From contig NJPS01000074.1 of the NCBI GenBank assembly GCA_002946415.1, positions 124,001 through 188,000 on the forward strand: DNA of 64,000 nucleotides, in the 5' to 3' direction. The first letter of the stretch is position 1, and every line of letters begins with the position of its first letter. This DNA comes from Rutstroemia sp. NJR-2017a BVV2. Its lineage: Eukaryota > Ascomycota > Leotiomycetes > Helotiales > Rutstroemiaceae. A program made the position numbers and the translations under genes. The notes under the pieces were generated by a model. That model made no database searches. It was not told where the DNA came from and worked only from the letters and a program-made list of their open reading frames with translations. Shown in pieces: positions 20,084-32,861 of the stretch.

Positions 20084-22710
20084 TCACATATCAGCACTCC
20101 CATCAAATTCCTCCTCACTGTCCGGATCCCAAACCGACGAACCGCTCCTCTTCATAAGATCAAACCTCGTAGGTCTGAATGGCCACTTCAACCATGCTTC
20201 GATAATCTCTTGCAACATCTCCATCGTCAAAGCCCTGACCGTCAGGTGTTCGAGACCAAAACAGCACCCTGTCTTCCCGTCGGTTAAGGAGGGACAGTTG
20301 TCTCGTAACTGTTCATACGCGCCCGGCCATAGACCAATGAATGCATCTTTTACGGATTGAGTAGGGGATGCGTACATATTACCAATGATATACTCGAAGA
20401 CGTCGTAGTTTTTAGGAAAGTCTTTGGCCAGACAAGGCCACAGGGCCTTGGGCTGGAGATCCAAGAGAGCGGCGTTGGAAGCGGGGTAGAACTCCTTCGA
20501 ATACACTTTGAGTGGCTCGAAATCTCGCTTCTCAAAGGGGGTGGTGACACGGCGAGAATCAAACCGTACGATGAAGTGGTTCCAAGCAGGAGTAGACATA
20601 GCCTCAAGGGTAGCAACCCATGCTTTTTTTCTATCGTCAAGAGCTTTCTTTGCATTCTGAGTGGCTTCTGCGTCCGGGTCGGCAGCATTGAGCTCGACGT
20701 AGAGATGGTTTATCTCTATATATTCATCAATGAGTTTATCATGCGCTGCTGTTTCTCTGTTTGACTGGCGTATTTTACTCGATAAACGTATAAGCGCTTC
20801 CCATTCAGGATTCATTGGTGGTATAGCGGAAGGATTTTCAGGATCGGGATCAAGACGCATAGAAAGCTCTCCATTGTCGTATCTTCTTTGAAGATCCTCT
20901 ATTTGACCCGAATAACTCCGTTTGAACCTCTGAAGGTCTGAAAATCCTTCATGGGTACCTCCTGCAACGATGTTTCTCGCTGCAACTTCCAAATCTCCTT
21001 GCCGATGCGCTGGTGTAGTGATGCCCTGGCTATCCATTCTCTTTACCACTTCCACGGAGTTTTCTAGTGCGAGTGTTTGATCCCGAAGAAATCGAGAAGT
21101 ATCCTCGGTTGAGCTTGCTATCTCACGGATGCTTTCGCATGTAACTAGAGCCTCGATAGCGGTTTTCCGAATACCGTGGACATGCCTTGGTAGCAATTGC
21201 ATTTTCTCTTCATCCGGCACCCATAGCAACATCCTTACAAGCCCATACTTGTGGAAAAGGGCATGTGATCGCGCAGCGGACAAAAGCTGATAAGTGACCA
21301 ACATGGAGAGTGATGGGAAGCCGCGGAATATCTTTCTAGGATGATGGGCTAGGTTTGCAACAAGCAGTAAAGTGTCATTGGGTTGGTTGAGCTTAGGATC
21401 GTCCCGTTCTAACTTTTTCTGGTGAGGAAGATACTCGGGAGACATTGCAGTCTCAAGATGGCTCCAGACTGTCCCGAGTTTCGGTATGAGTCTGTATGTA
21501 GAGTCCTTCTCATCGAGTAGCGGCTGGAGATAAGGAGAATATCTTTTAATATCGTTCTCCATAAGTATATGGGTACGTGGTTTAAGAAGATTGTGTAGCT
21601 TAGATGACCAAATACCAACACCCGGATTGATATCAATGATATCGCAACCAGTATGTTTGATCAGTGAAGGTTTCAATCGGTCCAATACATCATCTATATC
21701 ACGTTAACACCATAATTTCAGTAAAGGAGGCGGTGCCTACCACACAATTTTCCATGCACGATGTTTACCCGTGTGCGATCTCCGAAGCCAGTTCCTTTGT
21801 GCCATGACCTACTCAGATTACGCATCATAACTGGATCAAGTTCTAAGGTTAATTGACCATTACTCAGAGACTCTCCTTGCCAAGCTTTATCATCTTCACC
21901 TTCGGCCTCTGGTGTGGCCATGGAAGAATCGTTCGTTTGGTTGAGGTTGCTCCCCGTTTTTTGTTTCCTATCCAGAGACTCCTCTATATACATTGAGCCA
22001 CCTCGAGCTCCACGAAGCTTCCGCGTGATTCTTTTCACTTTCACTTTCGCACCATCGGTAGGCTCAGAGGACGTTGAATCTAAAGCGCCATCCCCTGTAC
22101 CCGCTACTTGAGCTTCATCTGCGGCTTTTGTACGCTTACGCTTCGGCTTAGGATCCTCTACTATAGCCTCATTTTCCTCTTCTGCTTGTAGGTCTGCTTT
22201 TTTTTGACGCCTGCGCTTCGGCTTGGAATCCTCTGCTGCAGCCTCCGTTTCCTCTTCTGCTAAGACAGGATACTCCGTAGGCTTGGCTCTTCTGGGCTTT
22301 GGTTTTGTTTCGCTGGGTGGAGGCAGGACACCTTGTGATTGCCCAGATGGTCTCGTGAGAACGGAAGGCTTTCGAGGACGGCCTATAGTAGGTTTGGGCT
22401 TCGGTTCGCTAGGTGGAGGTAGAACATCTTGTGATTGTGTAGATGTCTCCGAGAGAAGTGACGATTTTCGAGGACGTCCAACAGTACGTTTGGGCTTTGG
22501 TTCTTGTGAAGATTTTCGAGGACGTCCAACGGCACGTTTGGGCTTCGGTTCTATAGACGAGTCCTCATCTGTCTTTGAAGGTGGAATTCCGGATATTAAA
22601 CGTGTAGTGCCATGATTTGAATACCAAAGAGGCCGGCATTGCCAATGATGGAAGATGTTTGGACTTTTAGGAAGACCAGATCTTACCACAGCAGATTGGA
22701 TTCGAAACAT
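20084..22710 (-). CDS. Mitochondrial transcription factor / rRNA dimethylase-like protein with AT-hooks
   Basis: Two exons, 22710-21741 and 21693-20084, separated by a 47-nt intron (GTAGGC...ATATAG), encode 859 residues. The ATG at 22710 is used; the frame extends one codon upstream but without an ATG. The N-terminus is basic and presequence-like. It is followed by a low-complexity segment with three AT-hook cores (GRPRK at about residues 62-66, 78-82 and 110-114) and Lys/Arg-rich repeats. From about residue 310 a domain starts with VNIVHGKLCDDVLDRL and the SAM-site-like DIIDINPGVGIWSSKLH, then LKPRTHILMEND. This matches the KsgA/TFB1M/Mtf1-like family of fungal mitochondrial proteins. Catalytic dimethylase residues are not obvious, so a non-enzymatic role in mitochondrial transcription is likely (inference). 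Confidence 0.8.
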
Positions 22711-23187
22711 CAATAAGTAAATCAGAGGCAGGCAGACAGCGCAGCTGTAGTAGTCTATCTAAAAGAAAAGAGTGAAATGAGATTATAGGATCTCTAAGGA
22801 CTGTAAATATAACACGAGTAAAAGTTATTGCGATTCAAGACTTTCTTCAGCCTTGCGGGAAAAAAAAATTGATCAAGAGAAAAAGTTGCACAAGGCTGTA
22901 CTATTTCTGTGGCTAGTACCCGTCAGCCTCACCCCGCTCTTGTGTACACTAAGCCAAGTTAGAGCGGTGGAACGAAATCTAAGAACCTTGACAACTTTAA
23001 ATCTCACAAAGAACAAGCTACTACGACGCTGATACGCGCAAAACATCACGAAAACCAACCCGCAAGGCAGCCGACTTAAATGTGAATCACCATGGCATAA
23101 CTCTTTTCCCCTACTACCTCCTTTCGTAACAGACGAAACTTATGAAGGGCTCTCAACTCTCACAAGGAAACCATAGTGACCACAATT
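22711..23187. other. Divergent promoter region
   Basis: A 477-bp spacer between the Mtf1-like gene (minus) and the AMSH-like gene (plus), presumably carrying both promoters. No element stands out beyond an A-run at 22860-22868. Confidence 0.5.
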
Positions 23188-24887
23188 ATGGCGGGGTCAT
23201 CGTCGTCACAGATCGCAAAGCCGATGAGCGTCAAAGAAATAGCTGCAACGGCCCAGGACTTCGAGTTCAACCCATTCACAGCGCTAAGATACTGGCTGAG
23301 GACAGCTGATACGATTCTGCGAGAGGTTAACACAAATTCCGATTGTTCCTGGAATCATTTCGTGTCACTAACTCTGACAGGCGTACATCTACGAACAAGA
23401 GGAGAATTACCAGCAGGCGTACCTATTATTCATGCGATATGCAGCGCTCGTTGCAGAAAGAATACCTGAACATCCGGCCGCTAGGCATTACGAGAACCGG
23501 AATGCTTTGAGAGCTGCCCAGAAAATCCTACCGGATGTGCTGGATAGATTAGAGCTACTAAAACCCAAGATCGAAGCGCGATATAATAATTGGCAAAAGT
23601 CCTTACAGCGAGGGAGAGAAATAAATGCCCAGATTGACAGCGACCCATCTCGGCCGCTGCCAGTGACCGACTTCGCAGCGGTAGACCCAGCCATTGCTGG
23701 AAACACGACCACGTTAGCTGCTGCAGAGAACGGTGAGCTTGCCGTGAAGCTGGCACATGAGGAGCTTAGAAGACGAGACGCTCGACGACGCGGTACCAGA
23801 CAAGCTGGCGTATCGGAGGAAGAGGAGCAAGAGAGGCGTACTGCTGGGCTTTGGGACGATTGGGAAGCGGCTTTGTCGAAGACGGGGAGAAACACTGAAG
23901 ATGACGAAATAAGACAGAATATGGAGGCCACGAGAAGGAGGGTGGATAGTTCGCACGATATTGTACCGGATGGAGCTAGGAGAAGATCTTCCAAGTCTAT
24001 CTCTCGTCCTCCTCGGCCAATTTCGGGATCTCGAAACGGTGGTAGCGAATATAAGTACCCCTCAATCTCCAAACCTCACGCCCTTGCGACAAATGCCGCA
24101 GAGTCACCACTAGCTCTGAATCGTCTACCACCAAAGCCAGCAAAGGAATATTTTGAACAGTCTAGCTATGATAAGCCTCCTCCTCTACCAGAGAAACCCT
24201 CCATGGATGTTGATGACAATTCGTCTTTGAATATGGTCGCACCGGCACAGCCATTCACCTTCCGACCTTCGGCTTACCTGGAAAATGGGAAACCGTTGCG
24301 GACAGTATTTCTCCCACCTAGGCTACGGCAGGAATTCCTATCCCGCGCCGCGTCTAATACTCGAGCTAATCTTGAGACTTGCGGGATGCTCTGTGGAACT
24401 CTGATCTCTAATGCGTTGTTTATATCTCGCCTTGTCATCCCAGAACAGACCAGTACAAGTGATACGTGTGAAACTACCAACGAAACGGCGATCTTCGATT
24501 ACTGCGCATCGGAAGACCTAATGGTACTGGGTTGGATTCATACTCACCCAACACAAAGCTGTTTCATGAGCAGTCGAGATCTACATACACATTCTGGATA
24601 TCAAATAATGATGCCTGAAAGTATCGCCATAGTGTGTGCTCCGAGCAAAAATCCGTCGTAAGCTTTTCAGTCCACTTCAGTAATGCAGAAACTAACAAGT
24701 TCAAAGCTGGGGAGTATTCCGCTTGACCGACCCACCTGGTATGCCAGCTATTCTCAATTGCAGGCAAACGGGAATCTTCCATCCACATCAAGAACGTAAT
24801 ATCTACACGGACGCATTACGACCAGGACACGTTTTTGAAGCCCCTGGCTTAGAGTTCCAAGTTGTCGATATGAGACCCCGAAGTTGA
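23188..24887 (+). CDS. AMSH/Sst2-like JAMM deubiquitinase
   Basis: Three exons, 23188-23325, 23381-24657 and 24707-24887, encode 531 residues. Residues about 10-110 resemble the USP8-dimer/MIT-like helical domain that recruits ESCRT components. A disordered, proline-rich linker follows. The C-terminal MPN+ domain has the complete JAMM zinc site: Glu in NLETCG, His433 and His435 in HTHP, Ser443 and Asp446 (HxHx7SxxD). This predicts a Lys63-linkage-selective deubiquitinase acting at endosomes (family knowledge). The last intron (24658-24706) contains ACTAAC before the acceptor. The final exon adds PPGMPAILNCRQTGIFHPH, the second ubiquitin-binding insertion typical of AMSH, and ends VVDMRPRS. 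Confidence 0.95.
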
Positions 24888-26837
24888 TGAGCTATAGCTA
24901 AGGACAAGAGTTTGTTATCTGAGATGTTTAGAAGCGTTGGTGTTACGGTGCATAACTAGAATTTAGATGGTGGGTCTCGAAGTTTGGTACCGCCTCCGTC
25001 CTTTGGCTGCATGCTACTATTAGCTTTACTTCCTTGCAGTCATTAGCTCCGGTTTTAATCCATTTGTTGAAACATACATCTACCTAGCCAGTTATAATCG
25101 CTTGGAAGTGCAGGATCTGGTCGGTGAGATCCCTCATATAAAAAATCACGGGCCTCCAAAGTCATCTCGTTCCCGGTCCAGATCTGTCTTTTGTTCTCAT
25201 ACGACTCGGGACCTCCAGCTCAACCAGCTCGCATGCTCTTGAGATATGAAATGGAAAGAGCATGTGTGCAAGCATTGTAGCTCTTAGCTCCGAATTTTCG
25301 CAGATGAGCTCAGCATCTAGTTAAGCAAAGACCACTCCTGTCATTCAATGCAAAGATGTACAAACCTGTCACATTCCGGAATACATCTTTGTCTTCTTTA
25401 TTGGCTACCTTATGGGGTAGGGAGCCGCCGCTAAAGGCTCTTCATACTATCCTCCGTTATCGCCTCTCTAGAGATGTGCCTAGCCTCATACTTGCAGCTT
25501 TCTCTTGCGCCATTTGGGCCACCTTGCCCCAGCAATCCCAGACTGAATCAGAGTCTCCCTTAACACCATCCCTTACCAATCTGGAGCATGGGATCCATTT
25601 TCTGTTCTTCCAAGATTCATTCCCGGGATAATTATGTTCAACTCTGAGTTTCAATTGGTTTTCATGATCAAAAAATACCGCAGTCATTGACCTTTTTTTC
25701 TTCAAAACCAAGTTTTCCAATTAGAGACTTCAAGGACGCGATGGAAACACGCATTAGGCCGTGGATTTTCTTCTAGAATATGTGAAGAAGAAAGCTATTG
25801 GAAGACATCACTGCATCAGATCGACCGAGGTGTGGCTGTGCAATCAATACTCTGCGATGGTGGTGTGCTCACCATGCAGCTAAGTGGCTGCCGAATTCTT
25901 CTTGATGCAACCTAATCTTACCGTTTTCATAAGCAGGGAATTTTCATTGCACCGACACCAGGCTCTGGAGAAATAGGAAGCTAAAACCGAGCATGCGGGT
26001 GTTCCATGCATCGAAACCGAACACTTGGACAACCCTAAAAACGTTACCAGCCAATCAGTGTGTTTTCTTCTTCCCCATGGAAATTGAGCTGACTCCATCT
26101 TTCCGAGGCTTTCATTGTTTTTGGAAGCTAAAGAAGGCCTTTTGTGATTCTATTCATTCAAATACGACTTCTACCCTTCATGGGTACCTGTTTTGGGAGC
26201 CAAGAACCCGCCATCGTGTGGCTGGAGTCCTTGTACTTGCTGGAGGGTCCCACGGCCGTATTATGTGCATAGGACTCAAATGATACGTTTGGATTGTGCA
26301 CCACACCTTGAAAGTCAACGTTGGATGCATCTGCTCTACATGAATGCTAGTAGTATTCATTCACCGACACATTTCCACATCGAATGGGATGTCCAGATTG
26401 CGGAGCTCGGCGATTCTCCTTTCTTGGGTGGGATACCTTTGCCGTCTCCCTACATTTGAGTTTGTATAGTCCTTTCCATAACGAATAGACGGACGAATCA
26501 CTCGATTCTTGGTTTCTTGATGTCCTACCTGCTACGGATATTGCGCTGCCGGTGACACTCTTCCATATCACTAAAGTCCTTGTAGGCTTCTAAAGTGCTC
26601 CGATACAACAAGGATACACATATCGAGGGGGAGTATTGTTTACGATCTGAGCTCTATGAGTCGAGGACCTAACAAATGGGTATCATGGGTATAAACGCAC
26701 TTTTTCAGATGCAGGAAAGTCTTCTTCATTGAGACCTCCAGGCTTGACTTATATAATGGAGCACCTGCATTCTAAAAAGTCCCTCGGCGCACCTTAACTC
26801 CGGTGTTCAATTTCACACATGATTCATACGAGTACTC
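24888..26837. other. Intergenic region, about 1.95 kb
   Basis: No supported gene. Open frames here have no coherent composition. A purine tract GAGGGGGAGTATTG near 26620-26635 resembles the polypurine tract that precedes an LTR in copia elements (see findings). TATATAA at 26750-26756 may serve the next small gene. Confidence 0.4.
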
Positions 26838-27211
26838 ATGTCTCGGACGTCCGCAATTTCGAACGGTACCGTTTGCAGTTCTATGCTTAGGTTAGTTTTT
26901 CACACATCTAGAAGAAGAATGTTAGTGGGGAAATTTTTGTCCAAACACTTACTCATCTATGCTTCTTTCATTGTAGTATCGAATACAACATACCTAACAG
27001 CCGCGAACAACGGGTCCTTAGTGTCGAACGCCAAAGAGCTTATTTGAACAACACCGACCATACTTTCACCCACCATTTCTACGCACCAGGCGATACTCCA
27101 CCTGCTATCTTACTCGTTGAAAACGCCAAGGCCAAGATGCAAGTAAAGATTGATGTTTTTGAAAGCGCTTTCACGACTCGAAACCCGAAGAATCCTGTTC
27201 ATACCGCTTGA
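26838..27211 (+). CDS. Possible small two-exon gene, 95 aa
   Basis: Exon 1 (26838-26890) begins MSRTSAISNG and ends at a GTTAGT donor. Intron 26891-26976 ends in TTGTAG. Exon 2 (26977-27211) reads IEYNIPNSREQ, HHFYAPGDTPPAILLVENA and FESAFTTRNPKN before TGA. The joined frame is 95 residues. Support comes from the protein-like second exon, a frame-preserving intron and TATATAA 82 bp upstream. The first exon is short and uncertain; another start or frame is possible. No family is recognised. Confidence 0.3.
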
Positions 27212-28504
27212 TATAACTAAATACATCCAATACTTTATTGATCGTAGTATCAATCGGTAAGCTAGCTCCCCTTTACTTTGCTCTAACTTCTCTTATATCA
27301 GGGCCAATCATCGTCTAACAGAAAGCAATTATCCAGTACTTTTATCCTCAACGCATCGCAATGATATGCTAGGGACTCAGAAGCCATCACGTCCTCAAAA
27401 TCCATGATACATCAACTAACGACACATCATCCTGTACTGTGACTGGGAGATATTCGGTCACCAAATTGAGGATTGACTTTTCATTCTATGCAACCATACT
27501 ACCTATCACTCGTTTGGTTATCCTCTCAATCATATGCATCTAATTCCACTCGGATATCTTGGAGGACTGGTCGTGACAGTATGCTCGTGTGTTGGGCTCA
27601 ACAATTATAGAACTTGGGTCTTCCTTCTTCTCCATCATTTAGACTCAAATAAAAAGTTCTTGTATGCGTTCAGTTCAGAATCAATGTTGTAATGGATCTT
27701 CTACCATTTCTGTTTTAATGAAGGCAACTAATTTATGTTCCCGCGACTTTTCTAAATGCTTTCATTTCTTCGCTATATTTTGTCCTTTCTTCAATCCAAT
27801 TTCTTACTGAGGACCTTTTCCTATAGTATTTTCGGCATCGAAGGAAACGGGAGAAGGGTGGGCTGTGCGAAGACTGTCCGCGCGAAGCAACAATGGGGTG
27901 TTGGGGCTCTTCCTGTCTAAAACGAAGACTCTCAAGTCAAGCAGGTCATTAGGACTGGCCGAGAGAGAGGCTCAGAACATTTTAGTTGCCATAAATAAAA
28001 TTTTAGGCAGTATGGCCGATTGCGATTTACACCGTCGGCCGCATCCTTGGATTTTCTATTTTCACTGTTCGCGGCCGATTTTAAAGCGCGAATAATTTTC
28101 GTGACATTCTGTGAATTATGACCATGGAGTGAACTATATTCTGCTCTTTTTTCTTGATTTTTTTTTTTTGATCACCAAGCACTTTAATTTAAGCCTAAAT
28201 CATTTTCGTATTGGTTCTGGAAGACGAGGTTGCTGCAGCGGCCGGCTTAGGTCTTAGGAAATGTCGACGCTAGGGTTATGAAGGAGGCCGCAGGAACCCC
28301 CATTGCTGTTCTTCTAGTTGTCGTCATTGCTTGATATATAGCTACCAACGAAGGCTAACATCTTAAAATGACCAATACATGCTGTAATTTCTGTCACTAA
28401 TTTGCTTTTACTGCGCATCCGGCCATTTTTTTCTTTTCTTAGTCTTGAATATTTCCTTCTGGGACGTCCGTGGACCCCCGAAAAGTGTACCTCAAATTCT
28501 CAAT
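27212..28504. other. Intergenic region, about 1.3 kb
   Basis: No supported gene. Includes a T-run near 28155-28170. The frame of the following gene is open upstream of its ATG, to 28445, but has no earlier ATG there. Confidence 0.5.
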
Positions 28505-30460
28505 ATGCCTCTTCTTCCGAAAACCAAGTCCGACTCGAATCATCCCGAGCCCAACTTTTCCTTTCACGTGGAATTCGATACAACTATCTATCCTGAAAGA
28601 ATTTCAGGCAGAACCCATGGCTTTTTGGAATATTATGACCAGTTTCGTCAGAACCTTGCCTATGGACTAGAAGAAGAAGCACGCATAGCAAATCGTTACT
28701 ACTCCAGTGACGAAGCAATTGCCTCCTGCTGTAGGATAGTAGCAGATATATTGTCTTTGGTGCTTCCTGAGACCGTAAAATATCAGGCCGAGGACAAGTC
28801 CGCCAGTGAGTTGTCGAGAAGGAATTGGACCACTGCTAGTTATTACAAACGCAAACTCGTGGAACGTAGATTTTGTAAGTCTTGAATAAGAATGCCATAC
28901 TTTCTTTCCCCGATCTACCTGAAGACTAATGGCAATTATGTTATTTCAGTCCCGGTCACTATCATTTCGAGGACCTACACAGCAGTGGCCGATGAGATTG
29001 ATTCTTTTGAGGACGACATCAACAGGATGTTCTCGCGTATTGGGTCCTTCTGCGAGGTTGGTCGAAGCATGGAAAATGGCATGAAGGTACATATAGACGT
29101 TAAAAGAGATCTCGCCGGAGGGAAAGGCAGTTTTTCATCAGACCGTGACTATTTCGGCCTTGAGGATATTAGAAAAATAGTGAAGGCTAGCTATTGGATG
29201 GAAGACGAATTAGTCGCTACAATCATCGATGCAGAACCTGAAGATTCTAAGAGAACTTCCATCGAAAAGTTATCAGACGACCCCTTCGTAACCCTGACAA
29301 GAGACAGGGTCCCTAACTCCCGGTTCCGCATCTTAAGAAACACGATTGCCACGACGCAAGCATTTCTTGCTGGTAAGCGCCTAAGAACGGAGACTTTTAA
29401 ACCATTTAAAGGTGTCAATGACCTTGTAAAGAGTATCAAGAGCATAGAGGAGTTTTCATCTACCTTTTCCCCATTTCATCACCAAATAATGCATGTCGAA
29501 CCACTAGACCTCACCACGGTATCTAGGGCAAGAGTTGCATACTGTCTCCCTTCACGCTGGGGCGATACAGATTCCATCATGCATTGGCTCCGTACATACC
29601 TTTCATTTACCTACGGTTCATTGTCTACTGCATCATTTTCAAACGACCTTTTTCCAGCAAATTTCAAGGACTATGATGCGTTCATTAAGAACGGCGCGGG
29701 GTATCTTGGCTTCCGCCGAGAACTCCCGAACCCACATGAAATTCAGCGCGGCGAGAAATCCGATAGAAGTAGATCGCGAGACCGTAGCTACTTCCATGAA
29801 ATTCCAGGAAACCGAGACCGATCCCGGTCCCGATCAGAATCCAGGACTCGGCAAAATGCAGGACGTGTCTCAAGTGGGCAGCTTGTTCATGGACAGACTG
29901 AGGATAGAAGGAGCGGGAAAGCTCCTTCACAAAATCAAATCAAGTCCAGTGGGGCGCCAAAGCAGATGAGAGTTCAAATAGAACTTCCGGAGAGATCGAG
30001 AGGAACTCCCGGCGCACCTCCAGCTGAGAGAAGGAGTCGTCAGGCGGAACGTGCTTATCACGAGCCCAGTGTATCCTCGGGGAAGAGAGTTGCGCCGCTC
30101 AGTGAACCTCCAACTCAGAGAAGGAGTGGTCCAGCGGAACCTGCTAATCCCGCACCTAGTGCATCATCAAGGAGGGGCGTTATACCTCCCAGTGCACCTC
30201 CCGCGTCTGGTGAACCCTCAAGGGCGAGAGTTGGGCCTACTGGTGCACCTCCAGCTGAGAGAAGGAGTCACCATGCTCAACATGCTAAGCCCTCGTCTGG
30301 GGACCCGCCAAAGAGAGTTCCGACATCATCCAGCTCCCAGCAGACTCGACCACCAGCAAATATTCCAGCTACGAGTAGCCGCGGGAATAGAGATACTATC
30401 GAGTCTTCGGAGAAGCTGAAGTCCCTACGCCGTAGGTCTGGGATAGATTCGTTAAGGTAA
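28505..30460 (+). CDS. Uncharacterised protein with Ser/Arg/Pro-rich C-terminal repeats, 626 aa
   Basis: Two exons, 28505-28874 and 28950-30460, joined by a 75-nt intron (GTAAGT...TTTCAG), give 626 residues. The ATG at 28505 is the first in the frame. The N-terminal 400 residues look folded, alternating helical segments such as EEEARIANRYYSS, DEIDSFEDDINRMF and DVNKD-like acidic stretches. The C-terminal third is disordered. It has an RS/RD-rich stretch (SRSRDRS, RSRSRSESR) and three or four degenerate copies of a unit built on GAPPAERRS and EPPTQRRS. It has no signal peptide or membrane segment. RS-rich tails are common in RNA-associated nuclear proteins, but that is only a hint; no domain was recognised. 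Confidence 0.85.
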
Positions 30461-32861
30461 TAATTACGATCTTTTGAGAAAGCCTTCGTATGTTTATTGA
30501 AAATGAACGGGAAACTGATAATATCGTTCGTGCTCGTTGTATCTGCTCAATAACGAGATGAATGGCGCATCGTGGGAATCGGTTGTCCGTTTAAATTTTG
30601 GATATTTGGTTTACGATCATCTTGACTTCCCCAAGTGAGGATGGAGTAATGGATGCAGTTTAGTAGAGGTAGAAATTCAAAAGCAAGTGGATCAAGTCTA
30701 TTTATGCAGTTCTTTCAGTCGTGGGATGTTGCTATATGAACAACCTTCGTGATTTAGTTAACTTCGAATGCGACTGTATGAGCCGTATCCAAATAATGGT
30801 GGAACATGATAAACGTGTTGCGTGGTTGTTGAGTCTAACAATCTAGTATTTGTAGAAATAACCACAACCATTTCAACAACGTAGCTACATAACCCTTTAA
30901 TTACGCAGTCGTTGAAGAGTTTCGAGTACTTGCCGATTCCATCTCATGACATACATTTGCTCACCTACCCGTCGGCAATATGAAATTTGCCACTATTCGC
31001 AGTTTTCCTGTGCTTCATCATGAATAGCTCATTCTCAATGGCAGCAAAAACTACTCCGATTTCTCTAAACCATAAATAATATATAGACGAATTTGGAAGC
31101 CAAACTCCACCATCAACGCCAACACCAACATCCGGCTGTTGTGAAAGTAAGCCTAATTCCCTGGCCAGTCTGACCCAAGTTATTGGTACCTGTTGTGGAT
31201 AGATTGCTTCCAAGTAAAAATAAATCACAGGAAGGTAGGTCGCGTACAGCCCCCCCTAGGCCCCCGCGCCATCAGGTGGTGACCGTCCGTTGATATTGCT
31301 CCATCTACGGTCAACTTTTGGGTCGTTGGTGACCAGGCCAGCATTTCTTGAGTACTTCAATGAAAATTCAATGCAAAACTTCATATCAAGAACCGACGAA
31401 AACGTAAGAGCTGGGTAGTACTCGTAAATTGGATGGAAATTCTTATGTACTGGTCTGATGTTTTTGTCCATCGTCCGTTGTGCTCCAAATTTTCCAGTGG
31501 AAGACCCGTTGTTTCGGCCAACCCTTCATTATTCTCCTCTAGTATGTTTAGTTCTTAAGTTCCCCTATTGATGCCTTTCAGTTGCCTGCGAGTTGGAAGG
31601 ATTCGCAACTTTGGGCGCTGCCATGTACAGAGTCGTATACAACAACACATCTGGTGATATATTCCTGATGCTGACACTGATGAACGGGAGCTCGATGAAT
31701 AGAGTCAGCTCTACCAGAAATAAAGTGCTTGTAATTTGCCATGAACGACTGAATATTTGCTGAACAATCTAGCTTGAGCGATGGAAGCTAGAGGCATAAG
31801 ACCGGTAACACGAACAGCAGGTTGCACGGCATGGACCGCGTCGGTGTATGATCTTGAACACTGCTTCGGACCAAAACATCGACGGATGAGATTCGGATCA
31901 CCGCCGATCGGCTAGATGGGGCCAATCCGAACTTCACTGTACAACAAAAGCAGATGACCGCATGAAGGCCCGTGGGTTTCTAAGGATATCAGATAGGTAA
32001 CACATAGATAGTAACATCAGACTGGGTGTGTGCACCACCGAGACACATCTGACTCTGGTAAAAGCTTGAAGTCACCTCAACAAGAACACAACTTTGCTGT
32101 CCATGCCAAACGATATTGGTGCACATCACTTCCACATAAAATCGAGCCACGTATCAAGACTGGCAGTGGCAGTGGCAGTGTATCGGTATCGGCACTTCGA
32201 CGTCCCATCTACCGCATGCCAGAGCCACAATCGCAAACATGTAATGCCCAACTTTGAATGTGAAAATGCCGATGTTGTAGAGCAGAGTGAGGCTGCATGG
32301 ATTCAGGAGAAGGTTGGGGGATGATTACACGGTAACCGAATAATAGCCGATAAGCGATCCGCATACGCCAGCTTAAAGCACGTGATATAATATTCCACTT
32401 CTTCCCAATTGTCTCACTAGCCACCTGCACAATGGCATCTTGGCGCAGCTCTGAAAATTCGTGTTGTCATCTTGATCTCCATACAACTAACCCAAACCTT
32501 GCCGTGATGACAAGCTTTGATTGACCGCCACTTTTAGCTCCGTTCTCATTGGATCCTTCGACTTGCAGATATTCATTGATACTCGACAGCTCATTTGTTA
32601 GTCGAGCATGGACTGTAGCTTCAGAAACATATCCTTGTTCAGATGGACCGATTGAAGTCCAAGCCTTGCGGCTCTCCGGGGCAACAATCAGCGACCGGAT
32701 AGGAGCCGTGGGGGCTTTTAGGAGAGGCTGTGCCTCTGTACAGCGATTCACTACAGAATAATGGGGCCGGCCCAGGGTATCTACCGCCTCTCGTCTTATC
32801 GATTGTAAATTTCCTTTTCACCCGTCGTCTCCAAGAACCTTTTCCTTCTCAAACATAAAGA
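30461..32861. other. Intergenic region, 2.4 kb
   Basis: Several short open frames (30965-31228, 31256-31471, 32467-32751) lack coding character. A short GGCAGT repeat (32161-32180) is present. No gene, tRNA or repeat element is supported. Confidence 0.5.

Noticed and set aside
28445..28504. N-terminal extension of the Ser/Arg/Pro-rich protein
   Set aside because: The extended frame starts at TTG; the first ATG in frame is at 28505.
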